From the NCBI GenBank assembly GCA_035353335.1, contig DAOPZJ010000019.1, positions 1 through 42,275 of the forward strand: a DNA stretch of 42,275 nt. Direction: 5' to 3'. Below, piece by piece: positions 41,762 through 42,275 of this stretch. Made by a program: the position numbers and the translations under genes. Numbering within the stretch: the first letter of the stretch is position 1; the number at the start of each line of letters is the position of its first letter. This stretch comes from Oscillospiraceae bacterium. GTDB taxonomy: Bacteria; Bacillota; Clostridia; Oscillospirales; JAKOTC01. The notes beneath the pieces were generated by a model that made no database searches, was not told where the DNA came from, and was given only the letters and a program-made list of their open reading frames with translations.

Positions 41762-42275
41762 CTATTCGGTTCTCTCGCGGATGAAAGACATGGTCAGCGT
41801 CATAAAAATGAACGCCTGAAGCAGCGCATGGAACAGGTTGAAATATAAAGACAGCGCCGCGGGAACCACCACCGGGATGACGTTGTAGATCAGTTCCATG
41901 ACCACCAAGCCGGCCAACATATTGCCGAACAGACGGCAAGCCAGTGAAATCGGCACGGCGAAATCGGTGATGAGGATGATCGGCGATATCGCATAGGGCT
42001 TGAAATGATGAAGCGCCTTTTTGACTCCGCCTCTGATCGCGAAATAATTGATCAAAACAAAAGACATCAGCGCCAGCGCTGCGGTCATATTGATATCGGC
42101 GCAGGGGGCGCGCAGCCCGAACAGTTCGATAATGCCGCTCATCACGATAAACCCGCCGATGGTAGCCGCATACGGAGCCATGGTGATGCCGAGCTTGTCG
42201 CCCAGATTGCTGCGCGCCATGCCGTCCATCCCCGTGACGAACATCTCGAGCAGCAGCTGAAATCCGCCGGGTTTT
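41762..42275 (-). CDS. atpB: ATP synthase Fo subunit a (5' end outside window)
   Basis: The frame stays open to the window edge (PGGFQLLLEMFV precedes the first Met), so the gene starts outside. The visible 170 residues contain NMTAALALMSF, the essential Arg in ISLACRLFGNMLAG and the last helix FHALLQAFIFMTLTMSF. Subunit a forms the ion half-channels against the c ring. The operon order here is atpB-E-F-A-G-D-C. Confidence 0.95.
   Translation of the reverse strand, partial: KPGGFQLLLEMFVTGMDGMARSNLGDKLGITMAPYAATIGGFIVMSGIIELFGLRAPCADINMTAALALMSFVLINYFAIRGGVKKALHHFKPYAISPIILITDFAVPISLACRLFGNMLAGLVVMELIYNVIPVVVPAALSLYFNLFHALLQAFIFMTLTMSFIRERTE

Overview
The window looks like a chromosomal stretch of an uncultured, strictly anaerobic member of the Clostridia (Oscillospirales/Christensenellales-like by general appearance; inference). 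The grounds are: a complete Gram-positive-style S10-spc-alpha ribosomal protein superoperon with adk-map-infA-rpmJ between secY and rpsM; the zinc forms of S4 and S14; strong AGGAGG ribosome binding sites with many TTG/GTG starts; diacyl-lipoprotein signal peptides; and an oxygen-defence desulfoferrodoxin. I see no phage, insertion sequence, CRISPR array, tRNA or rRNA.

Layout. Positions 1-5284 (+) carry three paralogous extracellular solute-binding-type lipoproteins, the first cut by the window edge, with a small zinc-ribbon membrane protein between the second and third; no permease or ATPase for them is present. A BspA-type leucine-rich-repeat lipoprotein (-) follows. Positions 6280-21766 (-) hold 31 genes from rpsJ to rplQ, driven by a promoter near 22,120 and a roughly 340-nt structured leader. 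Next come, all on the minus strand: a malic enzyme; a lactate/malate dehydrogenase whose N-terminus is out of frame by one base; argG behind a tandem ARG-box-like operator; and a four-gene set made of an uncharacterised protein, a 31-residue peptide gene that I found by eye, an HD-GYP membrane phosphodiesterase and a DUF5317 protein. Divergent small units follow: a TIM-barrel sugar isomerase-like protein, desulfoferrodoxin, and DUF134 plus Mrp/NBP35 (Fe-S ATPase). After these comes a MarR-regulated MacB-like ABC exporter and an SdpI-family membrane protein. The right end, up to the window edge, is an F-type ATP synthase operon (atpB-E-F-A-G-D-C, minus strand).

Most striking observation: the ATP synthase operon has no atpH (delta/OSCP) gene. 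Instead AtpA carries an N-terminal extension of about 80 residues that reads as the C-terminal domain of delta. If real, each of the three alpha subunits would carry a delta-like stator-binding domain, while the helical N-terminal domain of delta is missing. Other points worth a second look are the ldh frameshift, the peptide gene and terminator hairpin ahead of the HD-GYP gene, the structured insert inside the spc operon, the tandem ARG boxes, a c-subunit with a mixed Na+/H+ ligand set, and several dispersed palindromic intergenic repeats, including a family with GTAGGGGCG ends.
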